This document shows, in pieces, positions 1 to 6,731 of a DNA stretch of 28,085 bases. A program made the translations under genes and the position numbers. The DNA is from Chara braunii (Eukaryota; Streptophyta; Charophyceae; Charales; Characeae). Within the stretch, counting starts at the first letter, position 1; each line of letters starts with the position of its first letter. The stretch lies in contig BFEA01001058.1 in NCBI GenBank assembly GCA_003427395.1, positions 120,807 to 148,891 of the forward strand. Direction: 5' to 3'. Below the pieces are notes generated by a model. That model saw only the letters and a list, made by a program, of their open reading frames with translations. It made no database searches and had not been told where the DNA came from.

Positions 1-60
<60 letters not shown>
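1..60. repeat. TG/GA microsatellite
   Basis: Twenty-six TG units (1-52) followed by four AG units (53-60). It directly abuts the 3' end of the minus-strand Penelope-like element PLE-1, so on that strand the element runs into TC then CA repeats. Any reading frame through it is meaningless. The repeat reaches the window edge and may be longer. Confidence 0.97.
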
Positions 61-560
61 GGCGAGCTGGGGCTAAACGGCTCGTGCAGCCATAGCCAAT
101 CCACACCCGAACTCAGACACAAGCGAGCGCAAGTCAAAAACGAATCCAAACTGTTTGAAACTGCACGAGAGCAACATCTGGATCCCCTGACCGGTTTCAC
201 CTACCCACCACAAGCATCATTAGGAGGGTGACTCCAAACAGCCTTCGTGCTCGAAAAGGGGCACCTAAGCCTTGCACCCCATGCTGTATTGTCTCCCTAC
301 TTCATCTTCTGCCTCCTATTCCACGTTAGTGTTTCCCCATGAAGTCCTTTCCCGCCGGAATTCGACAATAAAATTAGCATCCTATCCCCCGACGACCAAG
401 ACTGAAGACCATGAACCGTTGACTGTAACCACCGGCTTCTCCCATCCCCCGGTACCAAGTGTTCTAATCGTCTAGATATGCCGCCTCAAATTGCAAAGTG
501 AGTCCCGACTCCCTTGAATCGGTACAGACGAAACCCGTTCGAGTTTGCTCCCACGAAACT
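61..560 (-). repeat. PLE-1 pseudo-LTR, 3'-side copy
   Basis: Direct repeat of 4346-4840, estimated by eye at about 80-85% identity with few gaps. Shared landmarks are a block at 84-100 (gtgcagccatagccaat), the block around 271-290 (cttgcaccccatgct), and a stretch near 355-383 about a ttcgacaataaaattagc core. The match starts just after the GA tract and ends near 560 at ctcccacgaaa. It is the more decayed copy and its hammerhead core carries a G-to-A change at an invariant position. Apparent reading frames here are not supported. Confidence 0.85.
184..228 (-). ncRNA. Hammerhead ribozyme, decayed copy
   Basis: The minus strand reads CTAATGA (223-217), a hairpin, then GAAA (198-195), CCGGTC (194-189) and AGGGG (188-184). 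This aligns base for base with the intact hammerhead at 4469-4513. The invariant CUGANGA is changed to CUAAUGA (G5 to A), which by established hammerhead biochemistry should abolish cleavage. Helix II is kept through a U-A pair where the other copy has C-G, plus G-U wobbles. Helix I begins with an A/C mismatch, then G-U and three G-C pairs. Confidence 0.75.
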
Positions 561-582
561 AGCTACTGCCTGGTAACGTCCA

Positions 583-718
583 CTTCTCAAAAACACTACC
601 GTCTTCACCCGAATAGAACGCCCGGTCATTATCACTGCAACTAGACTGAAAGTTCCACCAAATACAGCTATAATGACCGGGTGTTCTATTCCGGTGAAAA
701 CGGTAGTCAAAACAGAAG
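583..718. repeat. 136-bp imperfect inverted repeat
   Basis: Left arm about 583-632 and right arm about 670-718 are reverse complements with a few mismatches, around a loop of about 37 bp. The core of the arm is gaatagaacgcccggtcat against atgaccgggtgttctattc. It lies just inside the 3'-side pseudo-LTR of PLE-1, where the RT should be. It may be a small inserted foldback element or a structured part of the PLE 3' region. Overlapping frames in it are shadows. Confidence 0.85.
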
Positions 719-1283
719 AGGATCCGAAGACCAGCGTCTGAAACTACTACCCTGCCCAAGTTCATTTTCAAGAAAATACCTGTAGCCCTTGTTCCGAGCT
801 CGGCCTCGGGCGAATCCCAAACCTAGTACATCTCTATTGCCCACATGTCTAGGCGCGTCCTCCAAGCGCTGTAAGAGGGGTCCCACAAAACTGAGCCCCT
901 GCGAGAAGAGGGGTTCGAACACGAAAAAGTGAAACAAATAAAAGCGACTGAATAAAGCAACGAGCCGGAGAAGGGGGGCCGAGAAATATTAACCAAAACA
1001 GAATATATTGAAATCGAATAAAGCAACTAGTCGAATCAAAAGGGAGCCGAGAAAAGTCGCTACCGCATAAAACAAGCACAAATAAGATCACAAGCCAAGA
1101 ACCGGCCGGCACTCCATTTGCATCTATCTGCCCTCTGCCATCCCCTTTAGCCGATCTTTGCATCTCCTAGTCCAATCTGCTGTGTGCGTAAAAGCCCCCA
1201 ACAAGTAGTGCAATGCCTGGTTCGGCAGAGCCTTGGCCAAGTTGGCCAGAGCACCAAGAGAGACCTCCAGGGGGCGCGGGAAC
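719..1283. other. No recognisable gene between PLE-1 repeat and pre-RT remnant
   Basis: I find no domain on either strand. The longest open frames (minus 849-1163 and 707-937) have no recognisable motifs. By element geometry the PLE-1 RT core and 3' UTR should lie here, but no FDIKE-like or IDD-like motif is present in any frame I read. Deletion or replacement of the RT is the simplest reading. Confidence 0.5.
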
Positions 1284-1909
1284 CTATCCTGTCGTAGGGG
1301 ACCGCGGGATGTATAGCTGGCGCACGCGGCTCGAGTGGCGAAGGGACGACGCGACCACGCCCGTCTCGACGGTTTGTGGGATACTTTGCGTCGTTCCCAA
1401 GTTGGCTCTATTTTTGTTATGATTTACTCCTGCGTGACACGGTCGGGAGGGCTCCCGCACCTTTGCAAAAAGGCGGGAGCCGATACGCTCGACAACGTTC
1501 CTCGAATACCATACGAACCGAGGTACGCCCAACTCTGAAAATCTCATAGCACGTGGCCCTCATATTTCGGAATAGCAGAGCCCCTACAGGGGCAAAGTGA
1601 CTCATGCAGAGTGGCAAAGCGTTTTTGGTTATGCAAAAACTCCACCACACTGTGATTGCGTGCCCATACTGTTTGAATCCTTGTTTTCAAGAAAGCGGTC
1701 AGTGTTTTATCTTCCCCCACAGTCTCGATCAGCATTTCAATGGTCAGTCTCACGGCCTTCCTCCGAATACAAGAGTCAAAAGGTAGCGTAACATTTACTT
1801 TCCTTCTCACACTCACCCCCGTTCTCCTAGCGATCACCCTATCCAACTTTGTAAGCAGTCTGTGCTTAGTCTGTTTTTCTGCAAAAAAACCTGCGATTTT
1901 ATAGTCCAA
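1284..1909 (-). pseudogene. PLE-1 linker and CxC pre-RT domain
   Basis: Two minus-strand frames (1909-1544, then 1547-1284) together form one block. It has a basic segment near the start, the segment VVEFLHNQKRFA, a Cys pair CPC, then PKYEGHVL. In the second frame it continues with RFSELGVP. The same ordered signature (VEVLHNH, CNC, LPRREGH, RLSELGV) occurs in PLE-2 at about 7330-7480, where it is followed after the LINE by a real RT. That shared order identifies this as the conserved region between endonuclease and RT. A stop separates the two frames here. No RT follows. The precise function of the CxC box is not known to me. Confidence 0.75.
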
Positions 1910-2189
1910 TCAATTTTCTAATCGGTAGAGTTGCTGGTCGTGAATCTAGCTTAGGTGTCTTCAGCAGACGAGTGAGCATGATCCTATTCCGCTCCGTGGT
2001 AGTCTTTGACTTCGCAATCTGCTTAACAGTTACCTCCCCTCCCTTTTGCATACCTACCTTTGCTTCCTGGCGGTGGACAGTATGCCCTGCGAGCTCGAGT
2101 GCCAACTCTTCGAGCCTGCATCTCACTTTTCTCCACCCGTTGATCCACGAACGTACCCCCCCCCCCCCCCCCCCGATCTCGTATAGCAA
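1899..2189 (-). pseudogene. PLE-1 linker segment with short coiled coil
   Basis: Minus-strand open frame between the GIY-YIG domain and the CxC box. It contains a Leu/Glu-rich helical stretch (RLEELALELAG, near 2108-2080) and a Lys/Thr-rich tail. It starts beside a pure C tract (2157-2174) that reads as poly-Gly and is a likely slippage site. I see no catalytic motif. Its place in the element, not its sequence, is the reason for assigning it to PLE-1. Confidence 0.5.
2157..2174. repeat. Homopolymer C tract
   Basis: An uninterrupted run of about 18 C. On the PLE-1 coding strand it is a G run that reads as poly-Gly and probably shifts the frame between the GIY-YIG domain and the linker. Assembly errors are also common in such tracts. 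Confidence 0.9.
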
Positions 2190-2279
2190 TGACCATATCT
2201 GATTGAACCTGCCTTCACCTACCCTTTCGTTCCCTCCTTCCTCGTCTATTCCTCTCCTTGTCTAGTTTCTCAACTTTCC

Positions 2280-2627
2280 CTAGGTCCCTCGTAGGCATAA
2301 TCGTCCGTGTTGTAGGCATGTCGAATCGGTATGATGACATATTTGTCTAAACAAAAAGTTCTCAGTCAGCCGTGCGAGCCCCAAAGAGTTGCAGAGTGTG
2401 TTCCTGCAGTGTTCCCTCCACCGCTGAATCATCGGCCTAACTGTGCATCCCTCATAGGTCTTCTTAGACCATGGGCTTGCTACAACGTACACCCCACCGG
2501 TGTCTAGTTTCAAAAGACTCCCCAACTCATGTATTCTAGAAAGGAACTTCACCACCCAGGGAATCTGCCCTTGGATTGTCAGCAGCAGAGTTGTGGTGGA
2601 AATAGCGGACTCGACCTTCTGTGGCAT
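2280..2627 (-). pseudogene. PLE-1 GIY-YIG endonuclease domain
   Basis: GIY-YIG nucleases nick DNA. In PLEs they are thought to open the target for reverse transcription. In this 115-residue frame, GVY is at residues 45-47 (about 2495-2487), YEGCTVR at 58-64 (2456-2436) and IQRWREH at 67-73 (2429-2409). These match the family pattern of GIY, YxG, an Arg after the second motif and a following His. The central YIG is YEG here. Downstream, ICHH may be part of a metal-binding site. The start is not real: the true frame enters from the SAP-containing frame upstream through a frameshift near 2630-2760, and stops at 2280. It lies N-terminal to the CxC pre-RT box, unlike classic Penelope. Confidence 0.75.
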
Positions 2628-3069
2628 TTCCCCGGTTACTCCTTGTCCCCCCCAGCGCAGTGCTCGTGTGCAGCCATCTATTCAAACATTCCTGGAGTAC
2701 TGCGTTTGAAGGGGTTGTTTGGCACCAATCCGATGTGTCTGTGGGCTGCACCAGAGCAAACCTGATGATGACCGGTGCAGACTTCTGCTCAATTCTTTCC
2801 GCTGTGACACGGTCCTTGGTGAACTCCTTCCTCGATGAGCCGGAGGCTTTGGTCTTGATCGTACCCTTGGTCGGCTGCTGTGTCTCCTCGAAGTCGTCGT
2901 ATGCGAGCTGCACCTGGTGCCTCGCCAAAATCTCAACAACCTCCGGTTTCTTGGTATATTTAATGCCTTTCGGTTCGCACAGTCTTCTCAACTCGTTCGC
3001 TTTCTTAGCTGAATAGATCTTGTGAGCCGAAATGCAATACTCGATTAACCCTTTCTTGCGAGCAGCCAA
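2536..3069 (-). pseudogene. PLE-1 segment with SAP-like motif
   Basis: Open minus-strand frame of 177 residues. Residues 20-46 read as a helix-extended-helix SAP-like motif: ANELRRLCEPKGIKYTKKPE followed by VVEILARHQ. SAP motifs commonly bind DNA. An acidic then Lys/Ser-rich linker follows (residues about 57-95). From about residue 100 the frame drifts into shadow sequence, and the true product continues in the frame of 2280-2627. The Met at 3069 is plausible for a downstream start, but coding-like sequence continues upstream, so it may be internal. PLE proteins with a SAP-like motif upstream of GIY-YIG would be a domain order worth checking. Confidence 0.65.
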
Positions 3070-3093
3070 GCTCGAGCCCCGTAAATCCCCCTG

Positions 3094-3590
3094 TCAAGGG
3101 CATTTCTGGCTCCGCACCTGCCTCGTCTGCCGCCCGTTGATGACCGACCTCCTCTGGTGGCTGGTCTTTCCACTGCTTCGAGCATCCCCCTTCTCGTAAA
3201 CCCTAAGAGCTGTGTTATTCACGTAGACGTTCCCTTTACCTTTCACCCTCTTGCCCTTCCCCCTAGTGCGCTTCTTCTTCCACCCTGAACGGTTTTTGTG
3301 TCTCCTTCCCTGCTCGTCAGAATTAGAAGTTATAGTAAACGTGTTCGTATTCTCGTCGTCTGTACCCATCTCCGTGTTTGTGTCTTCACTCGAGTCTTGG
3401 GTCCTCTTCTTTATGCGAGTCCTACTTCATGACTTCATTTCACCGCGCACCTTCACATGCTTCTTTTTCTTACTTGATCCTCCTGCCTTTGCCACCGCCT
3501 TCTCAGCTTCCACATTGCTCTTCCTCCACTCCTCTATCATTTCACCGCGCACCTTCACTGTCACGAAAGGTGCCTTTGATCTCTACAGTC
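3094..3590 (-). pseudogene. PLE-1 Lys/Arg-rich segment with 34-residue duplication
   Basis: The minus strand encodes a strongly basic region. VKVRGEM occurs twice 102 bp apart (DNA repeats at 3435-3456 and 3537-3558), separated by an Ala/Lys/Ser-rich stretch with a KKKK run. This is followed after a stop by an acidic Asp/Thr/Asn-rich stretch (about 3369-3320) and another Lys-rich run. It resembles nuclear-localisation or nucleic-acid-binding linkers, but no specific domain is recognised. Stops near 3430 and 3590 break it. The plus-strand frames here (3251-3595, 3378-3677) look like pyrimidine-rich shadows. Confidence 0.5.
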
Positions 3591-3615
3591 TTTAGCAACC
3601 CAACTATGATATCCG

Positions 3616-3834
3616 CTAAATGTCAATACTCTCCCGATGGCGAAGTCTTTGTCTCGTACGTAAAGTCAACAGTGTAGTCTCGATCTTAATAAGCAGGCTC
3701 ATCAGCATGTCGTACAGCGCTGCACCCAAGTTCTCATTCGTAATGAAACGAATCATGTAGTACATAGCCTCGATAGTGTTTCTGACGTAGTCTTCCAGTG
3801 CCTGGATAACCGCGTTCGCACTGTCGAACGCCTC
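3616..3834 (-). pseudogene. PLE-1 helical segment of unknown function
   Basis: An uninterrupted 73-codon minus-strand frame without Met at its start, between stops at 3835-3837 and 3616-3618. It reads AVIQALEDYVRNTIEAMYY, then a stretch ending LYDMLMSLLIKIETTLLTLR. The composition is typical of real amphipathic helices, unlike the opposite strand, so I judge it coding. Its position upstream of the basic and SAP segments places it in the N-terminal half of the PLE-1 protein. No family recognised. Confidence 0.5.
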
Positions 3835-3875
3835 CTAGCCGCCACACCCCCACCTATCACATGGGGTCGACGTAT

Positions 3876-4342
3876 CTAAAAAGCGGAGCTGACAATCAGC
3901 ATGTCGATTCCCATTATGATGACCCCAATCCCGTATAGGATTGTGCGCACGGCCTTGCCTCCGCGCCTCATCCTCTCACACCTCACCGCCACCTCACCGC
4001 CACCAATGCGTACACCCGACTATCCGTACCCTCTTGAGCTATACGAGACCTCCGTATTACGGGTTCATACTTGTGCTTTCCAGAGCTCGTTCATTTGTGT
4101 CTTCCATCCCTTCTCAAGCATAGTTACTTCACGTTCCTCTATGTTGCAAGGAAAGCGGACTCCCCGCGTCGGAGTGGTCCCACTAACTCTGTGTCGCTGG
4201 CGATTCCAACCGTCGTCCACCGAAGCCTGTCTCGATAAGCTTCTCCCACCTTCGCATCAGAGAGAGCGCCTGACAAAGCGCCTGCCAGTCGATGCAGACA
4301 CCGCCGAGCACGTGCAAGCTGACAGTTACTACGAGCCCACAA
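3876..4342 (-). pseudogene. PLE-1 N-terminal remnants: coiled coil and hydrophobic stretch
   Basis: Three pieces in different minus frames. The piece at 4342-4139 is a Met-initiated frame with ALSDAKVGEAYRDRLRW. The piece at 4150-4065 reads EREVTMLEKGWKTQMNELWK, a heptad-like charged helix ending in a stop. The piece at 3954-3876 reads ILYGIGVIIMGIDMLIVSSA, a hydrophobic run that could be membrane-inserting or simply a buried helix. Together they suggest an N-terminal region upstream of the SAP/GIY-YIG parts. The opposite-strand 159-codon frame (3901-4380) spans the same DNA and has Pro/Thr/Ser-rich shadow composition. Assignment is by position, and function is unknown. Confidence 0.4.
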
Positions 4343-4345
4343 GTA

Positions 4346-4840
4346 AGCGAGCTGCAGCTAAACAGCTCGTGCAGCCATAGCCAATCCACACTCGAAGTCT
4401 GACACACGCGAGCGCAAGTCAAAAATGAATGCGAACTGTTTGCAATTGCAAGAGAGCAACGTGTGGTTCCCCCGACCGGTTTCACCCGCCCACCACGGGC
4501 ATCATCAGGAGGGTGACTACAAAGAGCCTTTGTGCTAAAGAAGGGGTGACGAAGCCTTGCACCCCATGCTTTATAGTATCCCTACTTCATCTTCTGTTTC
4601 CTATTCCACGTCTGTGTTTCCCCATGAAGTCCCTTCCCGCTGGAATTCGACAATAAAATTAGCATCATATTCCTCTGCAACCAAGACTGAAGACCATGAA
4701 CCATCGACTATACCCCACGGCTTTTCCCGTCCCCCGGTACCAAGCCTTCTCATCGTCCAAATACACCGCCTCAAAATTGCAAAGGAGTCCAGACTCCCTT
4801 GCATCGGTACAAACGAACCCCGTTCCAGTTTTCTCCCACG
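4346..4840 (-). repeat. PLE-1 pseudo-LTR, 5'-side copy
   Basis: Second copy of the repeat at 61-560. It begins at gcgagctgcagctaaacag and ends at cccac followed by the GA tract at 4840-4858. It is the better preserved copy, and its hammerhead core is consensus. On the minus strand it lies upstream of the PLE-1 coding remnants, as expected for a 5' pseudo-LTR. Confidence 0.85.
4469..4513 (-). ncRNA. Hammerhead ribozyme (type I, intact core)
   Basis: Minus strand, 5' to 3': helix I arm CCCUC (4513-4509), CUGAUGA (4508-4502), helix II hairpin (4501-4484), GAAA (4483-4480), CCGGUC (4479-4474) and helix I arm GGGGG (4473-4469). Helix I pairs 5 bp with one G-U. Helix II forms CCCG/CGGG plus a G-U pair, closed by a 7-nt loop. 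One extra U sits between CUGAUGA and helix II. Helix III is the palindrome ACCGGU, too short to fold alone but able to pair with a second copy. Predicted cleavage follows the C of GUC. Hammerheads in PLE pseudo-LTRs are an established association. Activity here is inferred. Confidence 0.85.
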
Positions 4841-4858
4841 AGAGAGAGAGAGAGAGAG
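4840..4858. repeat. GA microsatellite
   Basis: About nine GA units directly at the outer edge of the 5'-side PLE-1 pseudo-LTR. The other end of the element also touches a GA tract (53-60), which suggests either insertion into a microsatellite or element-templated repeats. Confidence 0.95.
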
Positions 4859-5590
4859 GCGCCAGCCTGCTAACTCCTTCAATGCCCCCCGAAGGAAATG
4901 ATTGCGGGGACCTATGCACTTGCACTCAAAAGCGAGCCCTGTCGACACGGTGCACCCGACACAACGCTAAGCCGAGGAAAAAAAACAAAAAAGGGGTTGG
5001 GAACCTCAGTGAGGGGCGACTGACCCATTTGAAACGACACAAGCAAATGAAAATCACGAACTTTCCCACATAAAGCGTGGCGCCATGCGAAACGATGTGA
5101 GGCCAAAATAATCGGATTGGGAACTTCCTTCTGCACTGAGATACCGCAACGCGATAAATAAATAAAATTGGGAAACATCCCGAACGCAGCCCTTTCTCCC
5201 CGATGCTTCTTCCTAAGAGCCGAGGGCCGGGTCTCACGTGGGAGAGTCATGCAAAACCCGCATTTCCCTTTAAGAGTATATATAAGGGATATATATATGT
5301 ATAGAGAGAGAGGACTGTGCGGTGCACCGTAGGCAGAAAGGGAGAAAAAGACAAGAGACAAGGGGGTTTGACCGACTGTTTCATCATGGTTTCACCGAGC
5401 CATGAGAAGGTTGAACCCTCTACAGTCTTTAGAGTCCCCTAATCCATGATACTGTAAGGCAGAATCCACCCTAACCCTCGTCGTGGTTCAACATCAATGA
5501 GTGACAATGACCTGCATCATTTGGGTTTTGTTGTTTATATTTTTGCTGACCCAAAATTCTTTTATCTCAAAAAGAGGAGTAACGCCCTTA
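4859..5590. other. Unassigned spacer
   Basis: No domain is recognisable in any frame. The minus-strand 149-codon frame (4912-5361) and the plus frame 4696-5073 have no motif and run into low-complexity or A-rich sequence. Visible features are an A-rich patch (4976-4995), a TATA-like site near 5277-5285, a short GA run (5304-5312) and TA-rich DNA around 5275-5302. It may be a solo LTR or other degraded repeat. Confidence 0.5.
5277..5285 (+). promoter_or_regulatory. TATA-like site, speculative
   Basis: TATATATAA, followed 9 bp later by a second TA run. A TATA box before a transcript start is possible, for example in a degraded LTR, but no downstream gene on the plus strand supports it and the surrounding DNA is simple TA repeat. 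Confidence 0.2.
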
Positions 5591-6195
5591 AGACCCTGGC
5601 TACGCCGGACCCAGACATTTCCGGACATGGAACCAGACCCGTGTCCAGTAGTTTCAGGACGTCCGGAATTCCGGACATTTCCGGACCTCCGAACATGGAG
5701 GGAGCCAAACGGTCCGAATGTTTGGACAGGTCCGCAAATGTCCGGACCATTAAAAAAAATAGAAAGAAAAAAATATGAAAGAAAAGTGTGTTATGCAGAA
5801 TAACAATGCAAACCACTTTTGCCTCAGAGTCATGTCATAATTCCTAACCAAACTTGAGTTAAAAGTCAAAAACTATAAAAAGCTTTTAAAAATTGTAAAA
5901 TACTTTAAAAACTAATAAAAGGTAATGAATTACTTATAATTAAAAAATTGGGGTTGTCTAATAAATTATTATAGAGAGAGAGCATGTACGGACCCCCAAA
6001 AAAAACATAAACAGGTCTGAAAAACCCCCAAAACAATTTTGGGGGCTTGGCTCATCAATGGGGAAGGGTCCTGGACCGTTTCCCCCCCCCTCGAAATTTG
6101 GCAGATCCGGACCTTCCGGACCGGTCATCTGGAGTCCAGACTGAATCCAGACCGTCTGGACGGCGGTCCGAACGTCCGGATCGTAGCCATGCTTA
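5590..6195. repeat. AT-rich repeat with flanking GTCCGGAC motif clusters (copy 1)
   Basis: Left cluster 5605-5755 holds many copies of TCCGGA/GTCCGGAC and near variants (tccgaa, gtccgc). Right cluster about 6105-6182 holds more (gatccggac, ttccggac, gtccggat). Between them is an A-rich block, then a core (about 5783-5880) with clear similarity to 27043-27140: both contain acttttgcct, gagtcat or gagtcaatg, accaaa, and tcaaaaa near the end. The layout resembles DNA transposons with arrays of short subterminal motifs that bind a transposase, but I see no transposase and no clear terminal inverted repeat or target duplication. Apparent reading frames (5497-5803) are shadows. Confidence 0.55.
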
Positions 6196-6204
6196 AGACT
6201 ATGA

Positions 6205-6300
6205 TTCCCCTTGACCGGTGATTGCGCCGGGCGTGACCGCGGTCCCTGGTCATGGCCAGAGGGTCGTGGTCATAACTGAAGATCCCGGTCATGAAAAATA
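6205..6300. repeat. GGTCAT motif cluster
   Basis: Within about 95 bp the words ggtcat, gtggtcat, ccggtcat and gaccgg recur, followed by an A-rich stretch (6292-6347). The composition parallels the cluster-then-A-rich layout of the neighbouring repeat, but with a different motif and no visible core. It abuts the first recognisable PLE-2 codons. Confidence 0.35.
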
Positions 6301-6350
6301 AAAACGAAAAAAAAAAACGTTTTCGACAAAATCTAAAAAAGAAAATTGTT

Positions 6351-6700
6351 ATGAGAGCTTTGCTGGATTGGAAGAATCCTGCATATTGTATATACGTTCT
6401 GATTGACCCGAGAATTAGATCTGTTTACATTGGCCAAACGAGTCGGAGCCTGCTGATCCCTTGGGAGGAGCATGCCTACAGATGACATCACCTTGAGGGC
6501 ACACACAACTCTTAAACTCTCCAACTGGTTTAGGCATCACGGGTATGAGAACTATATTGCTTTACCGATAACCTTTGTTCCGCAGGAGGATTTGGGAAGA
6601 GTCGAAAGCGTTTTCATTCGGAAGTGGTCCTCTACACTTAACTCTATAAGGAAGTTGAAAAGGCAAAAGTGGAGGAATCAAAATCGAGACTGTAGGAAGG
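6351..6700 (+). pseudogene. PLE-2 N-terminal GIY-YIG endonuclease
   Basis: The frame from 6291 reads MRALLDWKNPAYCIYVLID, then VYIGQTSRSLLIPWEEH. This matches GIY (CIY here), YIG, Gln-Thr-Ser-Arg and the following His. After the H a one-base shift moves the sequence to the frame opening at 6472, which continues NWFRHHGYENYIALPI, VPQEDLGRVESVFIRKW and SSTLN. The Glu of VES and the late Asn correspond to the conserved catalytic-metal Glu and structural Asn of GIY-YIG nucleases. It is a fuller domain than the one in PLE-1 and of a different subfamily (YIGQTSR against YEGCTVR). One frameshift makes it a pseudogene. Poly-A/Lys-rich sequence upstream is not a believable N-terminus. Confidence 0.85.
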
Positions 6701-6731
6701 AAAGGAAAGGAAAAGGGCAAGGTCATACACC

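Larger units (their letters stand above)
61..4840 (-). mobile_element. PLE-1: Penelope-like retroelement with pseudo-LTRs, RT core missing
   Basis: Penelope-like elements are retroelements with a telomerase-like RT and usually a GIY-YIG endonuclease. Copies are often flanked by direct partial repeats (pseudo-LTRs) that can carry hammerhead ribozymes. Here two direct repeats of about 495 bp (61-560, 4346-4840) bracket about 3.8 kb of minus-strand coding remnants. These encode a coiled coil, hydrophobic stretch, helical block, basic block, SAP-like motif, GIY-YIG nuclease and CxC pre-RT box. The nuclease precedes the RT-proximal part, which is the permuted order known from Chlamys/Naiad-type PLEs of green algae and other eukaryotes. 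Frames are broken by several stops and frameshifts. No RT motif (FDIKE, IDD) is visible between 560 and 1284, so the RT core appears deleted. Both ends touch GA-rich microsatellite. Confidence 0.8.

Noticed and set aside
1-52. TG repeat as telomeric sequence
   Set aside because: A plain dinucleotide repeat is not a known plant or algal telomere repeat, and it is internal to repeat-rich sequence.
849-1163. Minus-strand 104-codon open frame as a PLE-1 RT part
   Set aside because: Contains none of the PLE RT motifs seen in PLE-2 and PLE-3.
2762-2790. CTGATGATGACC on the plus strand as a hammerhead
   Set aside because: No GAAA with helix II follows, and it overlaps the coding strand complement of the PLE-1 SAP/GIY-YIG region.
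3312-3320. CTGACGAG (minus strand) as a hammerhead
   Set aside because: No pairing helix II and no GAAA; it encodes SDEQ in the PLE-1 basic segment.
3581-3595. 15-mer ctctacagtctttag shared with 5418-5432
   Set aside because: Flanks do not match on either side. A single chance 15-mer is plausible in 28 kb.
3697-3704. CTGATGAG (minus strand) as a hammerhead
   Set aside because: No GAAA or helix partners; it lies inside the coding-like helical segment (DMLMSLL).
3901-4380. Plus-strand 159-codon open frame as a gene
   Set aside because: Pro/Ser/Thr-rich shadow composition, no domain, and the opposite strand carries the coherent PLE-1 remnants.
4912-5361. Minus-strand 149-codon open frame as a gene
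   Set aside because: No recognisable domain; it begins in TA/GA-rich sequence and passes through an A-rich tract, and the composition is unlike the other coding remnants.
6278-6300. CTGAAGA followed by GAAA near 6295
   Set aside because: The ten bases between cannot form helix II, and no helix I arms pair.
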